A stretch of DNA of 64,000 nt from Diploscapter coronatus (GCA_964036155.1 OZ038423.1:80491249-80555248), one strand, 5' to 3'. Numbered from the stretch's first letter, positions 12,701 to 26,961 are shown. The notes: generated by a model not told the origin, from the sequence alone. Numbers and translations are program-made.

Positions 12701-15700
12701 ATAAGAAAGAAATTATCCGCTAGATCTTCAATCTTCGTCTTTTAAATAATTTTAAAACTTTTTCTTTAACGCCCCACTATCCTTCAGAAACCACCTTTCC
12801 TATCTTATCATTTCCAATTCTGACGCAATCCTATCAAAGTCTTATCAGCTTTATCATTTTATCACGTGCCCTGTCTGCCAATGATAAATTCTACCGCCTA
12901 ATCGATTAATGGATATCTCAGACGGTATTCTTTAGATCTTTTGTCATTCATTGATCGAGATACAAGTTGACATCTCTCGTCCCTTCATCTTCCCCTATAT
13001 GGAATTCACGTAATTCATTGCGTAGCTATAGAAAGGAAAAGCTGCTTTTCTTCTTCTCTCGATTTCCCATACTATTTCTCGCTTTCTTTAAAACAAGCGC
13101 CATATCCAAAACCCGTACTATTTCCTGTTCAAAAACGAGTTATTTCCTCTTCTCCTCTTCAAGTCTTGCACTATTTCTCCAAATAGTGAAATGACGTTAA
13201 AAGATATATGAAATCCTCTTTATTATTGGCTATAATTTATCCATTACTTTCGCCATGAAATTGGATTGGCAATCCAAATAAAATACGACCACGAATTTTC
13301 GTGTTCAAGTGAAATTACAAAGTTGTGTAAAAACCAATTTTACACACCGACTAGGTAGATTTTAATGAAAGTCAAGGAAGTTGCACTTCAAATATTTATA
13401 TTCCTTTCTTTTTCGCCAAATTTACTCGAATAGAAATTTTCAAGGTCGCTTCAAAATTATTCCGTACTTGCGCAAAATTTTCAAACCATATATAGTCAGG
13501 TTTTCGTGAATTTGAACCAAAACAAAACCTGCCTTTCTACTCGAATGAAAAATAAGGAAAAGTGAGTATTAAAAATGTTCCCAAAACTACTTCGAAGGTT
13601 TCCAGAAAAAAGGCTTCCCACTTTATTTTCCTGCTGCTGTTTGACCTGCTCGATCTGTTTCTTCTTCATCTCGAAGACGACTTGGAACATGTCCCTGATC
13701 GCCAAAACCGCGTGATCCGCAGACTGGGCCGTCTTGATCCCGTAGAACTTGTACTTGCCTGAAGATCGACAAATTAAAAAAATATATTTCTAATGAATTC
13801 TCAGATTATATTCCTTTCAGAAACGGAGTGATGATAAGAACCTTAAGCTAATACCTCTCGAAAATTCTATCAAGTTATTCAAAATTCAAGATTTCTGCTG
13901 TTTCAAATCTTTCCCAGGTCAATAGATTTCTAAAGAATTTTTAATCGTTTAGCAACTCCATTTTCAGACTAGATAAACGAATCCCGATTTTCACTCATTC
14001 TACTATATATGCTTCAAAACTTTCCAGATTAAGACACTTTTAACGCTGGTTTAATTTTATGCTCAGGAGAATTGGGTATTTCAAATCCGATTTGGGCAAT
14101 TTTGCAATCATCAGACTTTTCTTACCCTGTCCATCCCCGTAGACGAGTCCGAACGCACGGGCGTCCGCCGTGTCGCGCGCAATGAACGAAATCCGCGAGA
14201 CGGGGAAGTTGTGCAGCACAGCCTGAACAATACGACTCTTTATTAGGGCGAAGAATTCATATTAAGAAAACAAAAACGGAGAGTGCATGCAAATAGGACG
14301 AGGACAAGAAAAGTGTTCTCTCCGTTTTTCCCCGCTTTCTTAGTATGAACACGCCCTTAGCACTTATCAGAATCAGCTGATAAAATTGATAAATTCTGGT
14401 AAAATTCATCTTCTAATAAAGCATTTTCTTCTGGATGATAAGGAAATTGCTAAATGGCGAAGTTCTATAGTTAGAAATAGGCAAGAGGGTAAATTTGAAA
14501 GAAATAGCGTGAAAAAGACACACACTCCGCCATCTAGTAATTGCCGGATGATAAGATTATTTGTTTTCTTGCTTTTTTTTTACTTTTTAAACACTACATT
14601 TCACTTTCCTTTGGCATTGCAAATTTCTTTGGAAGAAGTGAAAAAATTTGGAATTTATCCAAGTGAAATTCGAGACTTTGAGTCAGCTGATAAAAATGAT
14701 TAAATTTCATGATCGCTTATCGTTGTATTCGAATCATCAGACAGCTATTTTCCCGATTTTTGCATCATATTATCAATGAAAGCAAAGTACGTCAACTCAT
14801 GACCATGACAATTATGATATTATAGCCATTATGATCATTATCATATGACTTGCACTCGAATGAAAAATCACATTTTTGCACCCCCAAAATTTGTTGTCAT
14901 ACTTTAAATTGCACAAGTTTTCAATGTTTCGCTCTGAGCCAAAAATCAATATTTTCCAAACCTCATTACTCAAAAGTACGCTCATAGTTTCTACGAATTA
15001 GAAAAATTTCAAAATCACCCTTGGCCCAAATTTCTTTTTCCTTAAAAAAAGACCTTCAATTAACAAGTGTTCAGCGACAACATCAGACACCTTCTTTTCA
15101 AATCCCTTGATTTTCGAAAACCGGTTTTCGTCTTGTCGAATTAAAGAGCGTGCAACAATTCAGCTACGACCAAAAAAGTCGCAAGACTTTAATGAGTGGG
15201 TGTCATGGGATTTCATGAAATTCACGGGGTTAGAGATCAGATGATAAAATGCTAGTAGAGTTATTATTTTACCAAAAAGTCATTGATAAAGCAATCAAAT
15301 ATCATCATTTTCAAGAAGATAATAACGTTAATTTACTTCCAAAGCTATTTTTTAAATGAAGAAAAAAAGCTAAGGCTCTCAAAAATTAGCAATTTTATAA
15401 TTTAAAACTTTTTAATCAACCTACCCCACTCCTCTCGTCCAGAATCTTCAGCCCCTCGATGTTGATCTGCAGGTTGATCCTGGTCTTGTGCGCGTTCGCT
15501 GCTTTCACTGCAGCCTGAAAATAATTATTATAAGTTTGATCATTTTTTCACTAGTATTTCGAATATCTCATTATTATGTCCAAGAATAAATTACTCCGTT
15601 TTTCTTAGTGATATTTTAACTGAGTTATTGAAAGTCTTATCATTTTGATCAATTTTCGATGTTTTTTTTTTCATTTTATTACAAACCTTGGCGGCCTTCA

Positions 15701-18068
15701 TCGCTTCTTGGCACATTTGATCGCCACGGGCCGCGTCCACGTTCTGTTCACCGATCAACTTGCCCTGAAAATTTTTTATTTTTATTTATTTCTTTATCCG
15801 TCTCCTTCAAATTGTATGCTTCATCATTTTCGCAACATTTATGGATGCCACAAGAATTTAGTGCTTGAATAAATGTGTCGCAATATCGATGTTAAACATT
15901 TTCAAAGAAAGATCAACAAATGTAGATTTTTTTTTTAAATTTCAACCACTTGTTTGCTCCAAATCTTCAAATTGTTGTTGTTGTTTCAGTAGCCACCAAA
16001 AATCAATACACTTCCTTCTGCATATGATCTTTCTATAGAGCGCTCTTTTATTTGCTTAGTTCGCGCGGAAATGCAAACTCGGTTGGAATACAGCGTGAAT
16101 AACAGTCTGAACGAAGCGTCCTGCCCACTTTTTGTTTCATTCTTTCCGGGTAGAAACGACCAATCAAGTAAACTTGAATAAAAGAAGAAAAATATGGTCT
16201 TGCTCAAGAAAATTTTAGGTCTGTACTTTTTTCGTATAAAAATTTTTCGAAGAAATATAGATAATTTTCATGACAAATGAATTAGCGATTAGTCGTATGG
16301 AATAAATTACAGGATTTCTAATTGTTTAAACTTATCTTTCAAAAATGACGAGAAAAAATTCTATTATCATAGCTTATCATCTTACGCCCTCTGAGCTCTT
16401 TTTACGCTGAAAAAGTGATTTCCAAAAGACCGAGGGATTGCTCTGTGTGAAAAAGAAAGCGTTTTTCTTCCCCGGGAGAAAATCAGGGAACAGAGGAGTC
16501 AACAAACGACCGGGAAAGACCTCGGAAAACGATTGGGGGAAAAAAGTGGGAGAAAAACCGGACAAGTGCGTGCGTGCTCCGTACAGCTGAGCGCACAAAA
16601 CCCCCGAGGTTGGGAGGAAATCTCCTCAATTCAATACATGTTTGTAGGTGAATAGAAATTAGAAGAAAAACGAGGTCGAGAGATTTGATATTTGAGATAT
16701 CATGTTTCAATCGAAAGTTTGATTGCATTTTTTAAAAGAAAAATGGATCACTTTCGATAAAAAATTTGATCTCTTTTTGATTTTTTTTACAACAAACGGA
16801 TTCTAATGAAATATTAACATTGCATCAATGATTCAGAATTTTTTTTTTCAAAAAAGATCACTTTAAAGAGATAAAACCAGGCTTTGAGAGCGCGACAAGG
16901 AAGCGTGACATTTGATGTTTTAATTTTGATCTCTTGAAGGAAAAAAATAAACGAACTCCGGGTTTGTTTATCTTAGCAAAGTCCGACCAATTTTGAGATT
17001 TTCAGAAGTTCCTAGCCTATTATAAAGCCGAGTCAAAAACCGGATTATATAATTTTTGGGCTGAGGGTACTCTTTGTTATCAAAGCAGGAATAGTATAGG
17101 ATAAGAAGAAAACGGGGAGAAATAGCGCTTGGTAAAAAGTACTCTTTTGGTAACAAAATACCTACAACCCTAAATTATCATTTTTAAACACGACTTATAA
17201 AACAGGTCAATAAGCTGACTGGTATAATTTTTAAAACTCGATTTTTTCTCGGGTTCTAGACTAACCTTGTAAGTGACACCATTGTTCTGGAAGCGGAACG
17301 GGTCCGACGAATTGGTGGTCGCTGAAAAAATCAATAATATTTTCGATCTTTATTGGTTTTTTGAGAAATTTCGACATGTTTCCAAGTTTTTGAAGTTCAA
17401 AATGATATCGCATTTGAAATAGTACACGAAAATTTGACGAGTTGCAGAATTCGAAAGAACTCGAGGTATTCTAAATATTATTGAGTTCTTCACGAGTTTG
17501 TTGAAAAACATTTTGATAAGCTTCAAACTTTCAAACTCATCAATGTGTTTGCTGAATCTTGGAGGGCTATTTTAAAAACGTTAATCTTTGCATTTCTAAT
17601 AATTTTTGTTAAGTCTCAACTTTCCTCGAGATCACGATATGTTCAATTTCACTGATCCTCGAGTTGATTTTAAAAGTCTTCAATTCTCACATTTCTTGCC
17701 GCGCTTGAGCATGGCGAGCCGACTCTTGGGCGAGGGCGGATTCGTTTTGGGCGTGCCGCTCGAAGACCCATCTGAAAATTTCGAAATAATAAATAATTCC
17801 CGAATCGGGCCTAAAATTTTAGAAATCTCGACGTCGGACTCTAAATCTTTTCTTCAAGTTCAGACTTTCGACCTTGAAATACAAAGATCGAGCTTCGAAT
17901 TTGTTGTGGCTTAGCGTAAAAATTTGTAAAATTTAGGGAACGGACTTAGAATTATTCAGAAGTCAGATTTCGGAATTTTATTTTTTTAATTTTCGCACCT
18001 GCAGGCGAGATCTGTCCACCGTTGGAGCCGGTGATCGTCTCGTTCTCCAGCTTCTGCTGCTGAACCAT
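9780..18068 (-). CDS. dab-1: DAB-1, Disabled-family PTB-domain clathrin adaptor
   Basis: This is a cytosolic endocytic adaptor that binds NPxY tails of LDL-receptor-type proteins and links them to clathrin coats. Exons: 18068-17999, 17771-17691, 17321-17266, 15764-15687, 15514-15425, 14222-14126, 13758-13622, 12623-12468, 12071-12003, 11756-11658, 11442-11329, 11090-11029, 10649-10508, 10206-10075, 9836-9780; 479 residues. Residues ~52-200 form a Disabled-type PTB domain ([48 protein letters not shown], then a KKKQIEQ helix). The tail carries coat-binding motifs: NPF twice and DPF four times, the last just before the stop ([10 protein letters not shown]). The first coding exon starts 9 nt after a TTTGCAG acceptor, so upstream non-coding exons or trans-splicing are likely. 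Length and order match the known worm protein. The sequence AATAAA overlaps the stop codon. Confidence 0.95.
14443..14545. mobile_element. MITE, family E copy 1, with a 10-bp target-site duplication
   Basis: The element lies in a dab-1 intron. The ends are GAAATTGCTAAATGGCG and CGCCATCTAGTAATTGCC (inverted, diverged). The flanks are the identical 10-mer GGATGATAAG at 14433-14442 and 14546-14555. A 9-11 bp duplication is typical of Mutator-like elements. Confidence 0.8.
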
Positions 18069-18879
18069 CGTCGAGCTCTGCAAACGAAACATCAATAAAT
18101 ATCGTCTTCGAAGAAAATCGATAAAATCGCAATTTTCAACAGTAATTTCAATGAAAATTGAATGTTAAAAAAGACAAATTTTAAGAAAAGTAAATGGATG
18201 TATCGTTCTAAATGACGTGCAATTCAAATAAGCCTTCCAAAAAGCAAATAGGTTTTCTGAAAAGAGACTAATGGAAAGAGAAGAAAGAGCTTATTCAAGA
18301 TCCAAGACCCGAAAAGTCTCAATTTTCAGACGGAGTGGTGGATATGACCGTGAAAAGTGCATTAAAAGGACTCCAATTTGCGTGCGCACAATGGCGCAGC
18401 AGTTAGCGAGCCAGGCGACGAGGGGCAATAAATAACAAAAAGAACAAGTGACCCTCGGGATCGGGTCTCGCACTTGAAAGAAGCAAAATGAATACGTACC
18501 GAACTCCAGGGTGAAAATATCGAGAAATGCATAAAATTTTCCCCATATCGAAGGATAGAGAGACAATACCATCTGGGATATATTCAGGACTCAATTCAAA
18601 CAATGTCCAGTGCACTATCGATTTTTGCCCTGCATGAAAGAGACCCCATAAACCTGATGTCATAATTCGTTAGGCGACGAGTTACCTTTACCTAGATTCG
18701 AGAAGTTTGCAGGCGGTAACCTTGTGAGAAAATCAAGGAAAGTGAGCGAGTTAGTTCAAATTTCCTGCTGAAAGAATCAGAAATTGAAGGTTTCCTGCAA
18801 AAAAACAATGGGAAAATTTGTCTTCAAAATAGGGTAAACATTTCGAGATGAAAAAATGATCGGCGAATCGATTTTTTCG

Positions 18880-19440
18880 GAAAATTCGAGAACCTTTTTC
18901 GAGCGAACACCGGAAAGTGCCGAAAATGTGCCCTGTTTTGGGCTGAGTGAGGGGGTGAAAGCGAACGCTCGCGCGTCTCGGGGATGCATTAGCAAGGTGC
19001 GGGAGGAAGTCGGCAAAATCGGCGCTGTACGGGCCCCGCGCGAATCATGTGCGGCGTTTGATTCGATTCCGCCAACAGTTTCTCTGCCTTCCCTCTCTCT
19101 CTCTCTCACTCTGCCCGGTATGGCGCCGCAACACGCGCACAGCTGCAGCGGAGAGGAGGAGGAGGAGAAGGAGGGATGCTTGTTTCTCTTTCCCCGACAG
19201 ACCAGGGCTGGTTCCCCCAATCACACAGCCATCCCCTATCTTTCAAGTCTCCCTCCCTTCCTTTCGAGGGGCGCAACGACCAGGAAAAACGCGCATAAAA
19301 AAGATGTACGGAGGGCCGTCCTCTGCGACGCGCGCATCAACCGATTGATTATCGATTTCCCCAACACAGCTGGGAGAGACCGACAAATCGCAGCGCCAGC
19401 GAGATCCGCTCTCGCCGGAGAGAATTAGGACCAAAATCAA
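18880..19440 (-). promoter_or_regulatory. GC-rich block, candidate dab-1 promoter or first non-coding exon
   Basis: This ~560-bp stretch is far richer in G and C than its surroundings, with CpG-rich words (GCGCGTCTCGGGG, CGCGCGCATC), a CTCTCTCTCTCTC tract at 19095 and several CAGCTG-type E-boxes. It sits ~0.8 kb upstream of the first dab-1 coding exon. The long open frames across it on both strands reflect low stop-codon frequency in GC-rich DNA and have no protein-like features. Promoter function is inferred. Confidence 0.45.
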
Positions 19441-21010
19441 TGAAATCGATTTTCGGGGGAAATTTTTGTTGTGAAAATCGAAAGTTGATGGAAATCCAAG
19501 ATTTTTGATCGGAAGTTTAGTGAAAAATCACCGAAACCAACACACTTCTGTCCAAAAAAATTGAGAAAATAATGAAAGATTGGTCAGATTTGAAAAACAA
19601 AAAAAAACCCAACAAACTTGTGAAATCCCAGGTAAATTGGATCAACGGCGAGACTTGACACTGAAATCGAATCTGTCAACTTTCGCCGCTCTACTCTGCG
19701 AGGGTGAGGCCCTGGAGATGTGATTGTAAATCCCCATCTGCAGAGGGACCGAGAAATCAAACATGTGACGGAGAGACGGCCTGGCGGACGAAAGGGAAAA
19801 GATGAGGGCGAAAATGACATGTGCAGCGAGAAAGAAAGGAGGCACACTTGCGCACAACAACTTGTAATTGGGATTGCGCGTAAACGTAGGACTAAAACGG
19901 AGAAGAAAAGGTCTTGAACAATAGCGTGAAAAAATGAAAAAGCGGTTTTTCTTTTCCAAAGACTAAACATCTTTTTTGGGAAGTTTGGGTGTGAAAAACA
20001 AGAAAAAAGTGCGCGTTTTGTATTTTGAAACGCTGAAATCTTTCAACGTTGAGAAAAATATCGAATTACTTGGAACTTTGTAACGGAAATCCGAAAAATC
20101 GCCGAAAATAGGGTCGATTTGCGGAATTTTTGAGGAAAATTAGGGCTAGGGTGAGCGTCTCTCCGCACTTGATTTGCTGTATTCTATGCTGGAAAGCGAT
20201 GATGATTCCCAAGGTTATTGTTGGGGAAATAGTGCGTGAAAATGGATAGAGGGCGGAGAAAACGACAAAATTAAAGAGCATTTGAAAAGAGAGAAAAAGA
20301 GAAAGAAAAAAATGTTCGGAGGCTTCTAGCCTGAATCATCTGCACGGTTCAAAGAAGATTGGGCGAAATAGTTCGGAAAATGGAGAAAGAGAAAAGAACT
20401 AGAGAAAGAAAAAAATGACGAAAGAAATAGTAGTTGGGAAAATTGAAGAGACAACAGAAGGACAAAAATCCCCCTTAAAATCGTACAAAGGCCCATTCAA
20501 CCCCATGAAGCGTCGAAACATCTAATAGTAGGGAAGAATCAAATATCGTAAAAGTACGATTTTCATGGAATATTTGATTATCCAGGACGTTTTTTAGGGC
20601 TATGCTTTACTGTAGGGTCATGAGTTGTATTATTTTTGAGAAGTAAGTTCTATTTTCATCGTGGAAAGGAAAACATTAGCTAAACTTCGATGCAAAAATC
20701 TCATGAAGATCGCCTACTTTGAAGCATAGATTTGAAATTTCTGAAGCAAATAAGGCGTGAATTGGAAATAATTCAACTCCCGATCGCTATTTATTATCTT
20801 GAAGCGTACTTGCATCAAATTTCCGCAGACTCTGAAAACTTTCTCAAACGTTGAAATGACATTGAAAATTTGAAAAAACGCCTCCAAATTTCGACGTTCA
20901 GTGATAAAAAATGATGTTTTCGATCAATTGATAAGTGAAAAATGATAAAATGTGATAACTACCGATTCGACCACTGACCCCGAAATTAGTAGGTGACCGA
21001 GACGCAAATA

Positions 21011-21160
21011 ACAACCCAGCCTGTTTTCCATGTCTATGATTAATCATAGGGAAATTTTTAGAATATATCCCAACTTGTATTCCAAGCCTATACTTAGCCA
21101 TAGAAGGAAAATTTTAATGAACTATCCCAGCCTGTTTCAAAGGTCCATCTATCCCTATAG
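21011..21160 (+). repeat. Three degenerate tandem units of a ~40-58-bp repeat
   Basis: Units begin CCCAGCCTGTTTTCC, CCCAACTTGTATTCC and CCCAGCCTGTTTC, and each contains CTATnnTTAnCCATAG or similar. Reverse-strand single copies occur at 23312-23375 and 24118-24165 (AAACAGGCTGGAATA and AAACAGACTGGAATA after a GCATAG word). Confidence 0.6.
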
Positions 21161-23772
21161 CAATATACAAAATCAGATTTTAGTCAAAGTACTCGAAATT
21201 TACAATTTGGTCGAGAATTGGTAGAAGGCTGCACAGGATGAGAATCGTAATTTAAACAAAGCGAAAGACCAAGGAGAATGGAGAGAGAGTTGAGAAGATA
21301 GAGAAAAAGAAAAGGGACATTTGATAAACTCGTGATTGACCAGGCGAAAATTAGGGATGACTGGGAAAAGAAAGAAAAATTAAAATAGTATGGGAAAATT
21401 TTGAAATAAAAAGATAGAAATTTGGAGGATAGTATGAAAATATTGGAGAAGAAAGAGATAATTAAAAAATAGTATGAAAAAAAGAGAAAGAAAGAGTGAC
21501 AAATCAGTTGAAAAATAACATCGATTTGATGAGTTAGCAGAGGAAAAGTCACCGAATATAGATAGATGGCTTCGGAGATAAATATTTTGAAATGCCTGTT
21601 AAAATTTCAAATTGATGTAAAATGACTGGAATTTTATTGCATGTCTCTCTGAGACGCGCTATTTCGCGATATTTTCTATCGTGCGCGTAAAATCTTGTCA
21701 TTTTCAATTGAAAATGTGTGAAATATCGCAGATGAGTCAGTGGGGTAATAGTGTGGAAAAAGGGAGAGAAAAAGAAAGAGAAGATTGAAGAGAGAAATCA
21801 AGTTAGAGAAAACAGCGAATATTTGAAGGGGGCTAGTTTTGCTGAAATTCCACTACACTATTCACACTCACTTTTTGCGTTATTCAATCTTCCTTTTTTC
21901 TTTTCCAGCACTATTTTTTCCTCTTCTCGCTATCTTGTTCTCTCTGCTTTGAGGAAACTTTCTCTAACTGTTAGCGAATTTCTATTGACGCTGGTTACCG
22001 TCCAGCTAGATAGCAGAAGTTAAGTTGAGTACTAAAAAGTCGAAAATAGTCGGTATGTTTCAGAAAATTTGATACTTTTTACTCTTTCATCAAATTATAT
22101 TGGTTCTTTTCACTATCAGATCTAAGAAGCATTTTCACCAGACGACAAAAATATACGGGGGTAGGTCGCAAAGGCGAAATCATAGTTATGGCAATGCCTC
22201 GGTTAGGTTAAATTTTTGGTTAATGAGATGTCAGAGATAAAACATTTGTGGAAGAAACATGCATGGGTGGGTTGCAAGGGTTTTTGACAATCGTCCTCCC
22301 TAGGATCGATCATTAGGCATTTAACACTTCGTACACTCGTACATTTGCACTATTCGCACATTTGTGAAACTCGTACAGTTTCATTCATACTACTCTGAAA
22401 TTTCGGTAGCCACTTTTTAAGACCTTCCGGACCAGAAACCTCAAAATAGTGATATTTCGGCTAGATTCGAGTGCAAATGTGAAATAACTCTCCGGTTTCG
22501 GTCTTATTTTTGGGTTCCCGTGAGGATTCCGCCCTCACACCCTCCCCTACCCTCTTATTCAGATTTCCGATAGAAATTAACAAAACAGCTAAAATGGAAA
22601 CTACGAATTTTATTAGTAGCCTTTCGTTACTATCTAAGTTCCTCGATGTTTACATCGTAACCAGGTAAATTACGTTGCGCCAAAATCAGAAACCTTGCCG
22701 CTTTAATCAGAGAAATGTAGTAAATAAGATGCAGTGTGTAAAGGTCGAAACTTGTATCGAAAAATTATGCAGAGAAAAAGGTTAATAGTTAAAAGGTTGC
22801 TTGGAATAGATTAGATTAGATCAGAAAAGGGAAATATTTTGCTCATATGTTAATTTAGAGGATCAAAATATTCAGGATATCCATGAAAAGTTAAGTAAGG
22901 TTTGATGCTTGGGGAAAATACCAAATGGCGCGAAAATGTTATGCATAAATCGTGAAAGGTTGATCTTCAAGTTAGAGAACAAAATTAAAACTTAGAACAA
23001 AAATCTTGTTTCTTGCAGTTTCAAAAAGTCAGAGAATTTGAATGAGCGAAGAGATAATAGAAAATTGAGGAGATTTAAAGAAGCAAACGATTTCGACGAA
23101 TTCTCGCTTTTCGGTGACAAAAGACATGTGTAGAATATGAAGCTTCTGTCAGAAACAAGAATATGAAACACGAAATACAAAAGATCAAAAGAAAAGAGAA
23201 AATTGAGAAATAGTGTGGAAAATGGAATAGTAAGAAAAAGATCCTACAAAGGATGCCAATGATGATGCAATTTGGCTAAAGGCAAACCTAGATGCAAAGT
23301 GTTCCTGTAGTCTACCATCGCATGTTAAAGCATAGGATGGCAAAACAGGCTGGAATAAGTTATTGTCTACTCGCGTAATAACGGGTAAGCATAAGTGGAA
23401 GATAATGGACTTCCTATTTAGGTAAAGTCAGGATAATTAGAAGATCTAGGAAGTGGGTATTTTTTCAAGCGAACATATTGATGCGGATAATATCCTTAAG
23501 ATAAGTAGATCTAGAAGGTATTGTTGTTTGTTGTAACCGGTATAATTGAAAACGGGTAATAGGTGATCTTCCGGATTTATAGGCTCTAGGAAATTATGGG
23601 GTTGGTTCGTTTCAGATCAAAATAGCCTCTACCTTCAAAGATTTCTTCGGTAAACAAATTAGAATCTCTTCCAAAAGTTAAATAGAGCAGTGATATTTAT
23701 CAAGTTTTACATTTAAAAATGAAATTTTTCGATAGGTTTCAGAAAAGTATTGGTATCTCGATTTTTATATAC

Positions 23773-23913
23773 TATTATTGATTGGAGAGAACGCGTCGAT
23801 ATTCAAAAATTACACACTATTCGTCTCTCTTCTACGCGACTCACTATTTCGCTCAAAATTCGATTATTTCGAATTGCGGAATGAACATCGACTTTGCTCT
23901 CCAATCAACGATA
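23773..23913. mobile_element. MITE, family C copy 1
   Basis: The ends are TATTATTGATTGGAGAG and CTCTCCAATCAACGATA. Interior words such as ATTCAAAAATTACACACT and GACTCACTATTTCGCTC are shared with copies at 34137-34284 and 41335-41487. The ends suggest a TA target site. Confidence 0.8.
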
Positions 23914-26900
23914 TTTATAAATTGAAAAGTGCTGAGGTTGTAAGGTTCGAAGTTCCCAAAAATTCTTGATGATCTGGATGGAATCGTGATTTGGGCGCTG
24001 CTTAATTTTTCGTGCTTCATTGACTTTTCATGGATCGCGCTAAAAAGACGCTAAATGCCTCCGTAATTCGACAACCAATTATAGATAGAAGCTTAAATCT
24101 TTGAGATTCAAAATCCCCAATTCCATGTTTAAGCATAGAACCCTAAAACAGACTGGAATAATTGCGATGAAATTTGATGTGCGCGAGATTTCAAGTGGTT
24201 GAACACTTGAAGCGCAACATCGACGCTGAATTGTAAGAGAGGAAAGCTAAACGTTCCTAATAAGGATCAAACTTGGAAATTATATGCTAGACGATTTTAA
24301 GACTATCCTTAGAGTGAAGTGTAGCTTTGTAAATGACTTTACGACATAATTTATTCAAATTTGATTCGCTTAACATAGGTAATTTGTGAGTGAAAGGGAA
24401 ATTTTTGATTCTTAGATCTTGTAAAAGTGGGTAAGATGAAGACAAACAAAACATCGAAGATCAAATTAAAAAGTAGCCTTACATCATAATTTACCCAAAC
24501 TTGAAATCTAAGCTTTCTAGAGTAAGTAATTTGTAGGCGCAAAAGGTAAACATTTTGTTGGAAATGTTGCAGTTATTCATTGTTTAGAAAAACGAAAGTT
24601 CACATGACATATGAAGAATTTGTGAAGTCAGATACTTGTCATGAGATAGAAAAGATAGTGTAGGAAGGGGGAGAGAGGGAGAGGAGAGATGGAGAGAAAA
24701 ATGAAATAGTATGCAAATAGTTGGAGAGAAAAAGAAGTCAGTGAAAAACGCTGACAGTTTCTAGACAGTGACGACACCCCGAGGCGAAAAAGAGTACACT
24801 GAATGGCCAAATTTAAAGAGTGAGAGAAATAGTATGGAGAAAAGAAAGAGGAAAAAATCCAGCTAGCTTTTAGAGATTTCCGAGAAAAGGATAAAGAAGA
24901 TTTTGGTATCAAAATGTTCAGGAGGATCTGGCGATCACTTTGATACCAAAGTCGGTATAAAAGTTGGTGAGTTTTTTCGAGAAAATTATAAGCAAAAATG
25001 ATTTTTAAGTGATAATTTTGAGAGATATACAGAAAAAATTGATATAGAATCCTGACCAATTCCCGCCGATAAACGTAAACTGTAATTCGAGAAGTTTAGA
25101 CAGAAACTGATATGACTGATTTCGTAAACAAATCGAAAATATAGGGGAAAGTTATCGAATATCCCGAGCATGAAAATGAAGAAACATATGAAAGGCGAAT
25201 ATTTACATCACAATGATAAACAAAGCTATCGACAGAGTGGTTTTAGAGTCAAAAATGCTGTACCGTATCGGGATTGGTTTAAATTTCATATGCTTTGTCA
25301 TTGATAAAATAGTTCGCGGCTGATCAAAGTATCGACGAGGGGAGACGGAAGATAGCTCAAAAACAAACGAAAATAATGAGTCATCAAGATTACGAAGTGG
25401 GTGTAAAAACATAACGAATTTTAGATAATTCAACGAAAAACCGATATTTGCTAAAAGCTTGTAAATATAGGAAATTCTGAGACGTATTCTTAAAATAAAT
25501 GGGAATGTTAAAACTAATTGATAAGAGACGAAATAAATTAGAGTGGGACTTTCCCCGATGCCCTATCCTATTTTATTTAGCATTTTTGAAAGTCAGGCTA
25601 TTTTTGGAAATTCAATGAAAAATGATATTTTATCACTACTTTCTTTCAGTATTTTGGAACTGTGATCGGTTGAAATAGAAAATGATTGATAATTTTACAG
25701 TCTGTCAATTTTCACGAATATCATTTTTTCACGACCATTCTCAATCGTTTCGACTGAACGATGGAACAATCAGACAAAATTGCAAAGAAAACTGATGGCA
25801 TGTAGTCAGAGGTCACAATAATCTAGCAAAATTTTAGAAAATAGAAAGTTATCGCTGTATTTTAGTTAAATATTAGGTCTTATATTTTAAAATAGAAGTG
25901 CCAAAATACAGATCTCCTTCTAATCTATTAAAGATCAAAGTGGTTTGACGATAATGTGAAGATACAGGATAATAGGCCCCACGTACATTAGTTACAACAG
26001 TAAATTTACTTGAATAGCAGAACAAGAAAGACAAAGATAAATAACAATGCATTAGCAGGCCGGAAAAATATAATAGTAGAAAGTCATGATACATTATCGT
26101 TTGCAAAAGCAAATGTCAATTAGCATCATTTTTTTTTAAAGAAAATAGAATTTTACATTGATTTTCCATAAAAAATGTCGTAACTTAAAAATATTATGAG
26201 TATTTGTTTTAGAGGGCCTTTACATTTTTTATTTTAGAGTTAATATTGTCATCGCAAAGGTCTTAAACGTGGTAGAAATTAAAAAAAAAAAAAATGAATG
26301 AAGATCATAAACTTGAGCTTATTTTAAGAGGTTGAGGTTGTTCTAATTTATAAATCGTCCTTATATTTCAAATTTACGGTGCTGAGCTTATAACGTAAAG
26401 ATATAGCCCATAGCAAATCACTCAACTGAAGACAATCTCTGCATCTTTTTCGCTCTCTCGTTTCTCCTCGATCTCTAGCCTCTTACCTCTTTTCCCCATT
26501 ACTCTCTCTCCATCTTTTTCGTTTATTTATTTCCCGTACTCTCTAACCGGCAACTAGTTAGTTACGTCATCAACTGATACTAATAACGAAGAAAGGGGGA
26601 GGTAAAAAACGAAAAATATCAATGAGATGCAAAATAGCGTTTTTTAATGATATTATTATTCTGATCTTAAAGTTAGGTTAGACTCTACCTACTTTTATAT
26701 TGAATTAAGTGAAGTTTAAATGTGTTAAAATAAAAGAATTAAGGGAAGTTATGATATTATTTTAAATTGTGGTACGACTTTGTTTAAACAATTGAATTTA
26801 TGTAGAATATAGTATCTTAAAATTCGGAAACTTCTTTTATCTTCTTTCAGAAGTCTATTTACAATAGCATGCTTAAAATTCAAAATGAACGACTATTGCA

Positions 26901-26961
26901 TTTCGTTGTGAAGCGAGATAAATGAGATCCAGATTGAGCAAATCTTTGAAAATCAATTGTA

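Noticed and set aside
18856..19428. 190-residue open frame on the plus strand and a 147-residue frame on the minus strand
   Set aside because: Both cross the same GC-rich block, with low-complexity and repeat-like composition (runs of E or of S/L) and no domain. They are best explained by scarce stop codons.
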